A stretch of 43,730 nucleotides of DNA from Rhodospirillaceae bacterium (GTDB lineage: Bacteria; Pseudomonadota; Alphaproteobacteria; UBA8366). Made by a program: the position numbers and the translations under genes. The notes beneath the pieces are model-generated. The model ran no database searches, had not been told where the DNA came from, and saw only the letters and a list, made by a program, of their open reading frames with translations. The stretch spans positions 1,792 to 45,521 of the forward strand of contig PAXN01000053.1 in the NCBI GenBank assembly GCA_002715005.1, in the 5' to 3' direction. This document shows, piece by piece, positions 17,137-25,781 of this stretch (positions are counted from its first letter, which is position 1; every line of letters starts with the position of its first letter).

Positions 17137-18299
17137 AGATACTCTATCACCACAGAGTTGCCAGCAAAGACGGGCAATATGTTCATATTGAGGAAATCGT
17201 AAATGCACTTCGCAAGCTAGGTCACAACGTTCACATCGTAGCACCGAAAATGACTGAACAGTCTAGTTTTGGTAGCAATGGTGGGTTGGTGAGTAAACTA
17301 AAGAACCATTTACCCCAAATGCTATATGAGTCTATTGAATACTCTTATAGCTTTTGGGCGTTTTTTAAAATGCTGTGGTCTATCTGGAAATTCAAGCCCG
17401 ATGTAATTTATGAACGCTACAACTTGTTCTTTACGGGCGGAATTTGGGCAGCGAAACTTTGCAAAGTGCCTTTGCTGTTAGAGGTCAACTCTCCCTTGTA
17501 CGAAGAACGGATTGACTATGGTGGCCTTTCTCTGAGGCGGCTCGCAAGGTGGTCTGAGTATTATGCTTGGCGTAATGCTGACGTTGTATTGCCAGTCACG
17601 CAAGTGCTTGCGGAATTCATATATGTTGCAGGGGTGCCTAAAGATCGCATTGAAGTAATTCCTAACGGGGTCGATGAGGCGCGTTTTAACCCGTCTTTGT
17701 ATTCTCAACGGCTACCTAAATTAAAGAACAAATGTGTAGTAGGCTTTGTAGGATTCTGCAGGGAGTGGCACCACCTTGATAAAGTCATGAGATCGTTAGC
17801 TTCCCTTGATAGACAAGATATTGTTTTTCTACTTGTGGGAGATGGTCCCGTGTTGCCTCGTCTAAATAAGCTTGCTGATGAATTGGGTTTTACGGAGCAA
17901 TTTATATCCACAGGCCTAGTTTCTAGAGATAAAATGCCATATTGGTTGAGTCAAATAGACATTGCACTGCAGCCAGCGGTTACTCCATGGGCGTCGCCTT
18001 TGAAGCTGCTTGAATATTTAGCGATGGGGAAAGCGATACTGGCAGATGATAGCCCCAATATAAAAGAGTTGTTAACTGATGAGCACAATGCGTTACTTTT
18101 TCAAAGTGGAAACCTTGAAGATATGGTTGATAAGTTAATTAGAATGATTTCATCGCCTGCACTCGTCGACAAGCTTTCTAAGTCTGCTTCACAAACAATT
18201 GAGCGAAGATCTTTACAGTGGATAGGAAATGCCCAGGTAATCGAAAATTTAGCAGAGGAAAGGGTGCTGAAGAGAGGTCAATTTGATGCCTCTCAATAA
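17133..18299 (+). CDS. Glycosyltransferase family 4
   Basis: GT-B glycosyltransferase, 388 aa from the ATG that overlaps the beta-helix gene stop (ATGA at 17133). The open frame reaches back to 17109, but MKILYHHRVASKDGQYVHI is a standard N-terminus for this group. The donor lobe has VGFVGFCREWHHLDKV and VTPWASPLKLLEYLAMGKAIL, which places the conserved glutamate. The ribosome site is weak, so translation probably depends on coupling to the upstream gene. The substrate is unknown. Confidence 0.85.
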   Translation: MKILYHHRVASKDGQYVHIEEIVNALRKLGHNVHIVAPKMTEQSSFGSNGGLVSKLKNHLPQMLYESIEYSYSFWAFFKMLWSIWKFKPDVIYERYNLFFTGGIWAAKLCKVPLLLEVNSPLYEERIDYGGLSLRRLARWSEYYAWRNADVVLPVTQVLAEFIYVAGVPKDRIEVIPNGVDEARFNPSLYSQRLPKLKNKCVVGFVGFCREWHHLDKVMRSLASLDRQDIVFLLVGDGPVLPRLNKLADELGFTEQFISTGLVSRDKMPYWLSQIDIALQPAVTPWASPLKLLEYLAMGKAILADDSPNIKELLTDEHNALLFQSGNLEDMVDKLIRMISSPALVDKLSKSASQTIERRSLQWIGNAQVIENLAEERVLKRGQFDASQ

Positions 18300-19227
18300 C
18301 CTACAAGCTAAAATAAATAAAGCACGATTCCAGAAGGTTGCGTTTAACGCACGCTCTACAGGTATGTATCCATCGAATAAAGACGCTAATGTTGTATTAT
18401 TATCGCAAGTTTATCACGGTGCGGTAGATATGGCTCTTTTGGCGCTTAAAAGCTTCGCTTACCAGTTGGGAAGTTGCGCAATAGAAATTGTTGATGATGG
18501 CTCTCTTACGAATGAAGATAAAAACCTGTTCAAAGAACACTTCTCCGATTTAACAATTACTAACATTAACGACATCTATGTCGGTCACTGCCCTCGAGGC
18601 GGGACATGGGAGAGGTTAGTCAGAATACTCGAACTCTCCAGAGAGCGCTATGTAATCCAAGTAGATACTGACACGTTGACCATGTCCGCTATTCCCGAAA
18701 TTTCCAAAGCGGTTAACGAGAATAGAGCATTTACGATTGGAAACCCTATTTTCAGTTTTCCTGTGTCCCCTGAGTACATGTCAGCCCTCTCAAAGAGGTG
18801 GAACGGTGCTCATGTACAAGTAGAAACGGAAAGAACTCTCACAACCCTGCAATCTGAAAGATTTCAAAAATACTGTCGTGGATGCTCCGCTCTCACTGGG
18901 TTTCCTATAATGGGGCCCAGTTTTGAGAGGCTAGAAGCGCTGTCTCAAGAGCTAGAGAGTAAGTTGGGGCATAAAAAGTGGAACGAGTGGGGCTCAGAGC
19001 AAGTTGCGAGTAATTTAATGGTTTCATTGTCAGACGAGCCCTTCATTCTGCCATGGCCCAAGTATGCAAATTACGGCTTCCCATCGACAGGAAAAGGGAA
19101 CAAAGACCCTGATAATTTTATAGGCAAAGTGTCTACACTACACTTTATAGGAAGTCATCGCTTCAGTTCGCGAGTATACGAAAAGTTATCACAATACGTA
19201 ATTAATGAGTTTTTGAGGCATCTGTAG
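18286..19227 (+). CDS. Conserved hypothetical protein, possible GT-A-type glycosyltransferase
   Basis: I do not recognise a named family. The protein is about 313 aa, soluble and without a signal peptide. It has features of a GT-A fold: an early beta-alpha-beta region with IVDDGSL near residues 68-74 and a likely metal-binding DTDT within YVIQVDTDTLTM, followed by a region with CRGCSALTGFPIMGPS. It may therefore transfer a sugar in the same pathway. The frame opens at a TTG (18283), but ATG 18286 with AGAGG 8 bases upstream is preferred. It overlaps the previous gene by 14 bases, and its stop overlaps the start of the small peptide gene. Confidence 0.65.
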   Translation: MPLNNLQAKINKARFQKVAFNARSTGMYPSNKDANVVLLSQVYHGAVDMALLALKSFAYQLGSCAIEIVDDGSLTNEDKNLFKEHFSDLTITNINDIYVGHCPRGGTWERLVRILELSRERYVIQVDTDTLTMSAIPEISKAVNENRAFTIGNPIFSFPVSPEYMSALSKRWNGAHVQVETERTLTTLQSERFQKYCRGCSALTGFPIMGPSFERLEALSQELESKLGHKKWNEWGSEQVASNLMVSLSDEPFILPWPKYANYGFPSTGKGNKDPDNFIGKVSTLHFIGSHRFSSRVYEKLSQYVINEFLRHL

Positions 19228-19322
19228 TGATAGACAATACCGTTTTTTTACTTGAAATTGTGCTTCTAGTTTGGTTATCGCTTCAGGCTATAAAAATAGA
19301 CAATCAGGACGATGATAAGTAA
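19227..19322 (+). CDS. 31-codon single-span membrane peptide, coupled to its neighbours
   Basis: A small frame below the usual length cut-off fills the gap between two genes exactly. A GTG start at 19227 shares its first base with the preceding TAG, and its TAA shares its last base with the next gene's ATG (TAATG). GAGG lies 8 bases upstream. The peptide is MIDNTVFLLEIVLLVWLSLQ followed by AIKIDNQDDDK: one hydrophobic segment of about 15-17 residues and a charged tail. The start/stop fit and ribosome site argue for a real gene. It might assist the polymerase/ligase encoded next, or serve mainly to couple that gene's translation. No family recognised. Confidence 0.55.
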   Translation: MIDNTVFLLEIVLLVWLSLQAIKIDNQDDDK

Positions 19323-20674
19323 TGCGTGATTATCTTTTAGTGTTAATTTTACCGCTTTTACTTTACGCAGCATTGAGAAAACCATTTTTATCAATATCAT
19401 TCTGGATTTGGTCTGCCCTTGTGCCTCCCTTCTTATGGGCTCATGGCGGTTTAGCGACATCAGTGCGTTGGAACTTTCTTTTCGCAGTGGTGACGATGGC
19501 GAGCTTTGCGATTAACAAGGGAAATAAGAAACCTCCAAGTGGCGCCATCTTCGTTCTTTGTGTCATCTTTTTTGCACATTGTGTCATCAGTACAATGCTT
19601 AACAATGGTTATGGTCCTTATGTTTGGTTTAGATTCGATTTATTTTGGCGGACCTTACTACTTTTCTTTTTTATTGCTGTAGTTATAAGAAAGCAAGTTC
19701 ACTTTGAGTCTGTTGCTTGGGGGATTACTCTATCATTCGGAGCGCTTGCAATGATAGAAGGAGCGAAATTCGTTATATCCCTAGGTGGTCATAACATTTT
19801 TGGTTTAACTCCAGCATTTAATGATAATAATCTATCAGCATTAGCGTCCTTGATGTGTATTCCTATAGCAATTTTTCTGGCTCGCCAATACAAAGACAAC
19901 TTTTATTTTAAAAATGGATTATATGGCGTAGCGTTTTTCAATGTCATGTTCGTGCTCGGAACTGATTCTCGTGGTGCGTTTTTAGGATTAGCCGTGTTCA
20001 GCATTGCATACTGGTTAAAGTCAAAAAACAAGCTTCGTGATGGGTTTGTGATGTCGTTAGGCGGATTAGTGGCACTAGCCATCCTATCTGACGAGTGGTT
20101 TAACAGAATGGAGACTATTGGCGATGCGGGTGAGGATGGGTCGTTTCAAGGTAGATTGAAATCTTGGAAGCTTGCTATGTTAATGGCAATTAGACATCCA
20201 TTTTTTGGAGGGGGATTCGATTCTACATTCACCAATAGAGGAACTATTAACAGTCTTATTGCAGATTGGGAGACGTTGTCTTGGATACCTAGTGCGACTC
20301 TTAATGTTGGTGATACGGTTTTTGTAGCCCACAGTATTTACTTTCAAGTGTTGGCTGACCACGGTTTTCTTGGTGCTATCTGGTATGGTTTCATCGTATT
20401 AATCACGTTGAAAAACCTCAGCAGTATAGCAAAGACAAGTAAAGTATTCTGGCATGTTAATTTAGCAGAAATGCTCAGGCTCTCGCTTATTGCCTTTCTA
20501 ACTGCTGGCGCAGCTCTTAGTTCAGCCTATAACGATTTGTTTTTTGCGCTCGTAGGAATGACCGCTGCACTTTCTGCTGTCGTTAAAGGTGAAGAAAAAA
20601 GAGTCGCAGAAGTGCGAGTGAAGACGATGCAACAAGTAAGGTTTGGTAATGAGACTGGCCATATTAATACATGA
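19322..20674 (+). CDS. O-antigen ligase/polymerase-like membrane protein, exosortase A-associated (putative O-glycosylation ligase)
   Basis: Polytopic inner-membrane protein of 450 aa with roughly ten to twelve hydrophobic segments, in the Wzy/WaaL superfamily. The large periplasmic loop has the stretch TIGDAGEDGSFQGRLKSWKLA followed by HPFFGGGFDSTF, characteristic of the exosortase A-associated ligase set; GTDSRGAFLGLAVF sits upstream. Such proteins join lipid-linked glycan either to itself (polymerase) or to another acceptor (ligase), and the two roles cannot be told apart from sequence. It is the only clear Wzy/WaaL candidate in the window, so it may be the polymerase for this locus. Starts by TAATG overlap with the small peptide gene. 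Confidence 0.88.
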   Translation: MRDYLLVLILPLLLYAALRKPFLSISFWIWSALVPPFLWAHGGLATSVRWNFLFAVVTMASFAINKGNKKPPSGAIFVLCVIFFAHCVISTMLNNGYGPYVWFRFDLFWRTLLLFFFIAVVIRKQVHFESVAWGITLSFGALAMIEGAKFVISLGGHNIFGLTPAFNDNNLSALASLMCIPIAIFLARQYKDNFYFKNGLYGVAFFNVMFVLGTDSRGAFLGLAVFSIAYWLKSKNKLRDGFVMSLGGLVALAILSDEWFNRMETIGDAGEDGSFQGRLKSWKLAMLMAIRHPFFGGGFDSTFTNRGTINSLIADWETLSWIPSATLNVGDTVFVAHSIYFQVLADHGFLGAIWYGFIVLITLKNLSSIAKTSKVFWHVNLAEMLRLSLIAFLTAGAALSSAYNDLFFALVGMTAALSAVVKGEEKRVAEVRVKTMQQVRFGNETGHINT

Positions 20675-21740
20675 CTACACTGCTATGGGGGGCACGGAGA
20701 GAGTCACCCTTCAGCTTTGTAATCAATTAGCAAAACACCACACTATTACTTTAATTTCGGTGCAGCAAACAGGTAAGGAGCCTGCTTTTATCTTATCAGA
20801 CAACGTTCAAGTTAAATTTCTCAGCGATGACGCTGCCAATATGCTTAGAACTTTGCCACAGAAAGTCTATGTGTTAAGAAAAATCTTAGGCGAAATTAAA
20901 CCGAATGCCGTTATTGCTTCAGACTCTCAGATGGCACTATTGAGCCTTCCGGCAACAATTGGTAAACGTTATCAGAAGATTGTGTGGGAGCATTTTAATT
21001 CACAAATTGAAACTCGGTTTGGTAGTCGTTGGTTTGCTAGGAGACTGGCTGCCAGATTTGCTCACACTATAGTTGTGTTAACTCAGCAGGATAAGCGAGA
21101 GTGGGAAAAGAAATATCATTGCAAAGCTTCTGTTGTCGTGCACGCTAATCCCTGCGCATTACCACTGCCACTACTTAATCCATATAGAGATGCCCACGTC
21201 GTATTGTCTGCTGGACGTTACACTGAGCAAAAGGGGTTTGACCTTTTAGTGAAAGCATGGAAGTGCTTGTCGAGTGAAATGCGACAAGGTTGGGTTCTTC
21301 GAATAGTAGGTCCTAACGGCAGTGCGAAAACAGAACTCTTGGCCGCAGCTAAAGACGATGAGAGTATTCGAATTGAAGGCCCTTCTTCAAACATGAAAAA
21401 ATGTTACTTAGATGCTGGGATTTTTGTTTGCAGTTCTCGCTACGAAGGGTTCGGCTTAACCATCGTAGAGGCTATGACGCATGGTGTGCCAGTTATTGCT
21501 TTCGATTGTCCTATGGGACCAGCCGAAATAATAAAAGAGGAATATGGCAAAGTCGTTGAATTGGCAAATATAAGTGCCTTGTCTAGAGAACTAGCATCAA
21601 TGATTGAAAGTAAATCAAATCGACAATATTACTCAGAACGTTCATTTGAACGTGCATCCCATTTCACACCGGAGATAACAATAGGGCGCTGGGAAAGTTT
21701 GTTAGAAGTATGTGCCGATAAGGAAATAAAAATACCATGA
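20649..21740 (+). CDS. Glycosyltransferase family 4
   Basis: GT-B glycosyltransferase of about 363 aa. The N-terminal lobe begins MRLAILIHDYTAMGGTERVT, a usual GT4 form. The donor lobe has VLSAGRYTEQKGFDLLVKAW and SSRYEGFGLTIVEAMTHGVPVIAFDCPMGPAEII with both conserved glutamates. The longest frame begins at a TTG (20643), but ATG 20649 has TAAGG 7 bases upstream. It overlaps the ligase gene by 26 bases and the next gene by 4. The CPMGPAEI motif is common in galactosyl/N-acetylgalactosaminyl transferases, only a weak hint of specificity. Confidence 0.88.
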   Translation: MRLAILIHDYTAMGGTERVTLQLCNQLAKHHTITLISVQQTGKEPAFILSDNVQVKFLSDDAANMLRTLPQKVYVLRKILGEIKPNAVIASDSQMALLSLPATIGKRYQKIVWEHFNSQIETRFGSRWFARRLAARFAHTIVVLTQQDKREWEKKYHCKASVVVHANPCALPLPLLNPYRDAHVVLSAGRYTEQKGFDLLVKAWKCLSSEMRQGWVLRIVGPNGSAKTELLAAAKDDESIRIEGPSSNMKKCYLDAGIFVCSSRYEGFGLTIVEAMTHGVPVIAFDCPMGPAEIIKEEYGKVVELANISALSRELASMIESKSNRQYYSERSFERASHFTPEITIGRWESLLEVCADKEIKIP

Positions 21741-22627
21741 TACGTCACATTGAAGTGTGTGTGGTTGCACATAATGAAGAAGACTTTATTGTTTCATGTT
21801 TAGAGAGCATAGAAGTGGCTTTAGCTAATATGCCAGAGTCCATAGCTTTCAAAGTCCATATTGTTAATAACGGAAGTTCAGATAGCTCAGAATCTATTAT
21901 TGATAGTTTCTGTTCCACCCGAGATGATTTCGACGCCAAACATATTAGGCTAGGCGATAAATCCAACGCTTGGAATGTTGCTATATATGAATTAGTGCAG
22001 AATAGTGAAAGTCTGATTGTAATGGTCGATGGTGACTGCACAATAAGTGCAGATAGTTTAGTCGCTTTGTTGGAGGGCGCGAAATTAAACACTGATGCAT
22101 ACCTTCTAGCTGCTATACCAGAGCCTATAGGCCGCTACAGTGAAAGTATCACCAGAAATACTCTAAACGGTAAAGCACTAAGTGGTAACTTTTACGCTAT
22201 CACGCCATTATTCTATGAGAAAATAAAACAAACCGGCTTTATGCTACCTGTCGGGTTAATTGGCGATGACAGCCTTTTAGCTTGGGTTGCTCAATGTGAT
22301 TTTAAATTGAGCAATGGAGTTAAAAATGGATTGATGGTTGGAATAAAAGGGGCCCTATTCGGTTACCACAGGCTGGTCCCTAATACGTTTAAAAATATAA
22401 AGATGTACTGGCGTAGGCTACAGCGCTATAGCTTGAGACACATCCAACAAAACTGTATTAAAGCGTATCTTACCCTTGAAAATGACGACTTTGCTTCATT
22501 GCCTAGTCATGTTGTTGAGCTATACCGTTACCACAGGCCAGAACACATTAGGACGGATAACAGACTGAATACTTTTTTAGACACGCGGACCTCAAAGCAA
22601 ATAAAAACTATTAGTGTCGAAAAATGA
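21737..22627 (+). CDS. Glycosyltransferase family 2
   Basis: GT-A inverting glycosyltransferase, 296 aa. The N-terminal nucleotide-sugar region has VCVVAHNEEDFIVSCLESI and IVNNGSSDSS, and the metal-binding DGDC lies near residue 95 in MVDGDCTIS. A GDDSLLAWVAQ segment downstream resembles the acceptor-side ED/DD region of the family. The C-terminal part is basic and soluble. Starts by ATGA overlap with the previous gene and ends by ATGA overlap with the flippase, so it belongs to the repeat-unit assembly set. Sugar unknown. Confidence 0.8.
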   Translation: MIRHIEVCVVAHNEEDFIVSCLESIEVALANMPESIAFKVHIVNNGSSDSSESIIDSFCSTRDDFDAKHIRLGDKSNAWNVAIYELVQNSESLIVMVDGDCTISADSLVALLEGAKLNTDAYLLAAIPEPIGRYSESITRNTLNGKALSGNFYAITPLFYEKIKQTGFMLPVGLIGDDSLLAWVAQCDFKLSNGVKNGLMVGIKGALFGYHRLVPNTFKNIKMYWRRLQRYSLRHIQQNCIKAYLTLENDDFASLPSHVVELYRYHRPEHIRTDNRLNTFLDTRTSKQIKTISVEK

Positions 22628-24102
22628 GTATACAAAAAAAGTTAACAGTGGCTTACCTTTGGAATTTGCTCGGTAAGTGGGGTGTTCGTTTTATTGGGAT
22701 AGGTAGTACGCTTGTTCTAGTTAGGTTGTTGGACCCTTCTGCGTTCGGCCTAGTCGCTCTTGCAACTATTTGTATCGGCTTTTTTGAAACCTTGACAGAC
22801 ATTGGTATAAATAGGTATTTAATATCTCAGACACAGCTCGATAAACAAGCAATGGACTCGAGTTGGACAGTCGCTTTGCTACTAAAGATCGCTTTAATTT
22901 TTTTGATTATAGCGTTATCTGGCTTTCTTGCTGACTTTATGAATGCTCCTGAAATTCAGTTGATAATTGTAGTTGTGGCTTGTTCGGGTATTTTCTCTGC
23001 GCTTAATAATATTGGATTAGTCCAATTTGAAAAAGAGCTTGATTTTAAGCGCGTTTCTGCTTTGCTGCTCAGTGCAAAGCTAGTGTCAACAGCGGTTATG
23101 CTAGTGATTGCCTTTTGGTTACAAAATTATTGGGCTCTAGTGGCGGGTGGTGTTTGTAATGCTTTGGTTTATTGTATCGGATCTTATCAAATATCATCCT
23201 ATCGACCAGAGCTTAATTTCAATATTGCGAAAGGTCAGTTGAGGTTTTCTGGTAAAATTATGGTTCGTGCTGTACTGGGGTACACTCGAAATAAACTCGA
23301 TACATTTCTTGTGGGGCGTTTATTCGATAATGGCGCTGTAGGCAAATATAGCATTGGCCTTGAATTCGCAGTACTGCCTCTTGCCGAAGTGATTACCCCA
23401 GCGTCTACAGCAATGTTCCCTGCCTTAGCGGGCTATAAGAACAATAAACAGGAACTATTCGATAAAACCTACAAATACTTTGGTCTGGTCTATGGTTTTG
23501 TAATGCCTTGTGTCGTTGGAATTTGGTTTGTTGCCCCTCAATTTTGCGACGTTATTTTAGGGCCGAAATGGGCAGATACAGCCCCGGTAATGGCAGCCTT
23601 GAGTGTGATGATGTTACCTTATCCACTAACGGCAATTACTAACAACTTATTTGATTATCTCGATAAAACCCAGTATAGCCTGTTTAGTGATTCGATGGGG
23701 ATAGCACTTCTAGTCGGTGCTTTCTGCTTTTTTACATTTAGTGAACTGTCTGATTTTGCTTGGGCTAGAGGTGTTGTTGCGCTTATTGCCTTCCTATGTA
23801 TACTAATTTTTACACGGCTCACGATTGGCTTGTCTATCAAAAAAATGTCGAGCGTTTTATTGTTACCATCTTTAGCCGCTTCGGCAATGTGGAGTTGCCT
23901 AGAGTATGGCTATCATTTTACTGAATTGTCACTTTTAGCGCTTGTAGGAAATATAACAATTGGAGCTGTTGCTTATTCAATGGCTCTATCAATACTCCTC
24001 AGAATATTCGCGAAGTTCGACCCTACATGGGAGTTTTGGTGGATAAAACTTAAGACTTTACCGGTAAAGCTTTACACAGAGTTGAGCAAAAACCATGCTT
24101 AA
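22624..24102 (+). CDS. Wzx-type polysaccharide flippase (MOP superfamily)
   Basis: Polytopic inner-membrane protein of 492 aa with about twelve to fourteen hydrophobic segments. It matches the polysaccharide transport subset that carries WzxC/TuaB-like proteins: AYLWNLLGKWGVRFIGIGST at the start, then LVRLLDPSAFGLVALATI. It should flip the lipid-linked repeat unit to the periplasmic face for polymerisation. It stands after a run of glycosyltransferases and is followed by the acyl-modification pair. A second, different flippase is encoded at 34307-35614. Confidence 0.9.
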   Translation: MSIQKKLTVAYLWNLLGKWGVRFIGIGSTLVLVRLLDPSAFGLVALATICIGFFETLTDIGINRYLISQTQLDKQAMDSSWTVALLLKIALIFLIIALSGFLADFMNAPEIQLIIVVVACSGIFSALNNIGLVQFEKELDFKRVSALLLSAKLVSTAVMLVIAFWLQNYWALVAGGVCNALVYCIGSYQISSYRPELNFNIAKGQLRFSGKIMVRAVLGYTRNKLDTFLVGRLFDNGAVGKYSIGLEFAVLPLAEVITPASTAMFPALAGYKNNKQELFDKTYKYFGLVYGFVMPCVVGIWFVAPQFCDVILGPKWADTAPVMAALSVMMLPYPLTAITNNLFDYLDKTQYSLFSDSMGIALLVGAFCFFTFSELSDFAWARGVVALIAFLCILIFTRLTIGLSIKKMSSVLLLPSLAASAMWSCLEYGYHFTELSLLALVGNITIGAVAYSMALSILLRIFAKFDPTWEFWWIKLKTLPVKLYTELSKNHA

Positions 24103-24766
24103 GACAATCATTAGGCATTTAAGTTTGTTTTTGTTGGGGGCAATTATAACTGGCGTAGCGTTTCTATCTATTGATAAAGCAAGACGAGCAGTTTTAAATT
24201 ACTTATCTCTTCACACTTCCAGCCCGGTTGTGCTTATTCTTGGAGATTCACACTTTGCTAGATCTGACGTTTGGTCAGATATTTGGTCTTTAAAGCCATG
24301 GCAAATCCGTAACCTAGCCGTTGATGGTTATCAAGCTCGTCAAGTTTATGCATTATACCGGGACCAAGTAGCGAGTGACGACCATTGTATAGTGATGGTT
24401 ATGGTTGGCATTAACCGGACAGATAAAGACAGGTCAGATGATGCGGCACATGCAATCGATAAACTAATCCGCCTTGCTCAAAAACGAAAAAAAAGGCCCG
24501 TTATTTTAGAGGTTATGTACACTGAAAACCCGCATGATAGTGCGTACGTCAAAAATTTAAATGAGCAGTTGCAAAGCATCACTGAATCAAATAATACTAA
24601 GTTTGTAAAAGTAAATCATGAGCTTAGTAACGGGGGGAAGCTTCTGCCTCAATACAGCCGTGATGGATTACATTTAAATAATGCAGGCTATTCCGCACTT
24701 TTTAAAGAAATACGGGCGCAAACACTGCAATTTATATCAAATGAACTAGAACAATGTAGAGGCTAA
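24095..24766 (+). CDS. Membrane-anchored SGNH/GDSL hydrolase-like protein
   Basis: SGNH-fold esterase/acyltransferase domain behind a single N-terminal membrane segment (about 8-25), so the domain is periplasmic. Block I is VLILGDSHF with the nucleophile Ser52. The glycine/asparagine blocks are likely MVMVGINRTD near 101-110, and block V is RDGLHLN with Asp190 and His193. At 223 aa it is the compact size. It overlaps the flippase by 8 bases and is followed after 4 bases by an acyltransferase-3 gene; together they resemble the two halves of fused acyltransferase-SGNH O-acetylation proteins. It may complete acyl transfer to the glycan or remove acyl groups. Confidence 0.82.
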   Translation: MLKTIIRHLSLFLLGAIITGVAFLSIDKARRAVLNYLSLHTSSPVVLILGDSHFARSDVWSDIWSLKPWQIRNLAVDGYQARQVYALYRDQVASDDHCIVMVMVGINRTDKDRSDDAAHAIDKLIRLAQKRKKRPVILEVMYTENPHDSAYVKNLNEQLQSITESNNTKFVKVNHELSNGGKLLPQYSRDGLHLNNAGYSALFKEIRAQTLQFISNELEQCRG

Positions 24767-24770
24767 ATTC

Positions 24771-25781
24771 GTGTTTGGCACATACCGACTAATATTAGCG
24801 TTCATGGTGGTTTTTTTGCACTTGGCAGGTTGGCCAGGTTTTGGAGAGTATGCAGTTTTTACTTTCTTTTGTTTAAGCGGCTATTTAATGACTTTTATAA
24901 TGCAGCAAAACTATGGTTATGGAAGGCAGGGGGTGAAAAAGTACGCGTTTGCTAGAATGCTTCGTATCTATCCATTGTATATCGCTGCTTGTTTACTGAG
25001 TGTTGTAACTTTAATTATTATTGGGGAAGAAGCTACTAGTGCAGTTATATTTAATTTACGTTGGCCCGAAGGAATTATTAATACGCTCTCCAATCTTACA
25101 CTAATGAACTTCGATCATAAATCACCTGCGCTTGTCCCCCCCTCGTGGGCATTAACTGTAGAAATTATTTATTACGCTTTAATCGGGCTGGGGCTCTCAA
25201 AGACGAAGACTAGAACCTGGTTATGGTTTGGCGCAGGCGTGATGTATACAGTTGCTATATTCGCAACAAACCTTCCTTGGTGGGACTATGGCTATTTTCA
25301 TCCAGCTGCTGCCTCTCTTCCCTTCGCTACAGGAGCATTAATGTACCACTATAAAGATGAGATAGGGAGGACCATAGGAAGGTTTGCGCGACTTGATGTG
25401 GCTATTCTTTTATACGGCTTTGTTCTATTAAATTGGTATTGGCAGTATAAAAACGGGTCAGGTTTATCCATTGGCTTTTATATCAACTTTTTGATTAACT
25501 GCCTTCTTCTTGCTGTCTTAACTCACGTAAAAGTAAAAAACAAAAGATTGCTAAGTTTTGATAAAAAAATGGGTGACCTTAGCTATCCTATATACCTAAT
25601 ACATTGGACTGTCGGTGTGCTCGTGTTTTATGGTTCTGCACAGTTAGGGTTTGAGCTTACCAAGCGCACTGAAATGTTTGCAATAGTTTCGATACCTTTC
25701 ATGCTGTTGTTTGGTCAACTGACTGTAATGAGTATCCATAAGCCTGTAGAGACTTTAAGAGACTGGATAAAAAGGAATTAA
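24771..25781 (+). CDS. Acyltransferase 3 family membrane protein (glycan O-acyltransferase)
   Basis: Polytopic inner-membrane acyltransferase (OatA/OafA/WecH superfamily), 336 aa with about ten membrane segments. The signature of the first helix is present: YRLILAFMVVFLHLAG with the conserved His17, followed by FTFFCLSGYLM and an R-rich RMLRIYPLY. VPPSWALTVEIIYY is the usual middle motif. It starts at a GTG with AGAGG about 8 bases ahead. Expected to carry acetyl or another acyl group across the membrane for transfer to a sugar hydroxyl. Last gene of the long rightward operon; its stop overlaps the stop of the opposing gene. Confidence 0.9.
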   Translation: MFGTYRLILAFMVVFLHLAGWPGFGEYAVFTFFCLSGYLMTFIMQQNYGYGRQGVKKYAFARMLRIYPLYIAACLLSVVTLIIIGEEATSAVIFNLRWPEGIINTLSNLTLMNFDHKSPALVPPSWALTVEIIYYALIGLGLSKTKTRTWLWFGAGVMYTVAIFATNLPWWDYGYFHPAAASLPFATGALMYHYKDEIGRTIGRFARLDVAILLYGFVLLNWYWQYKNGSGLSIGFYINFLINCLLLAVLTHVKVKNKRLLSFDKKMGDLSYPIYLIHWTVGVLVFYGSAQLGFELTKRTEMFAIVSIPFMLLFGQLTVMSIHKPVETLRDWIKRN

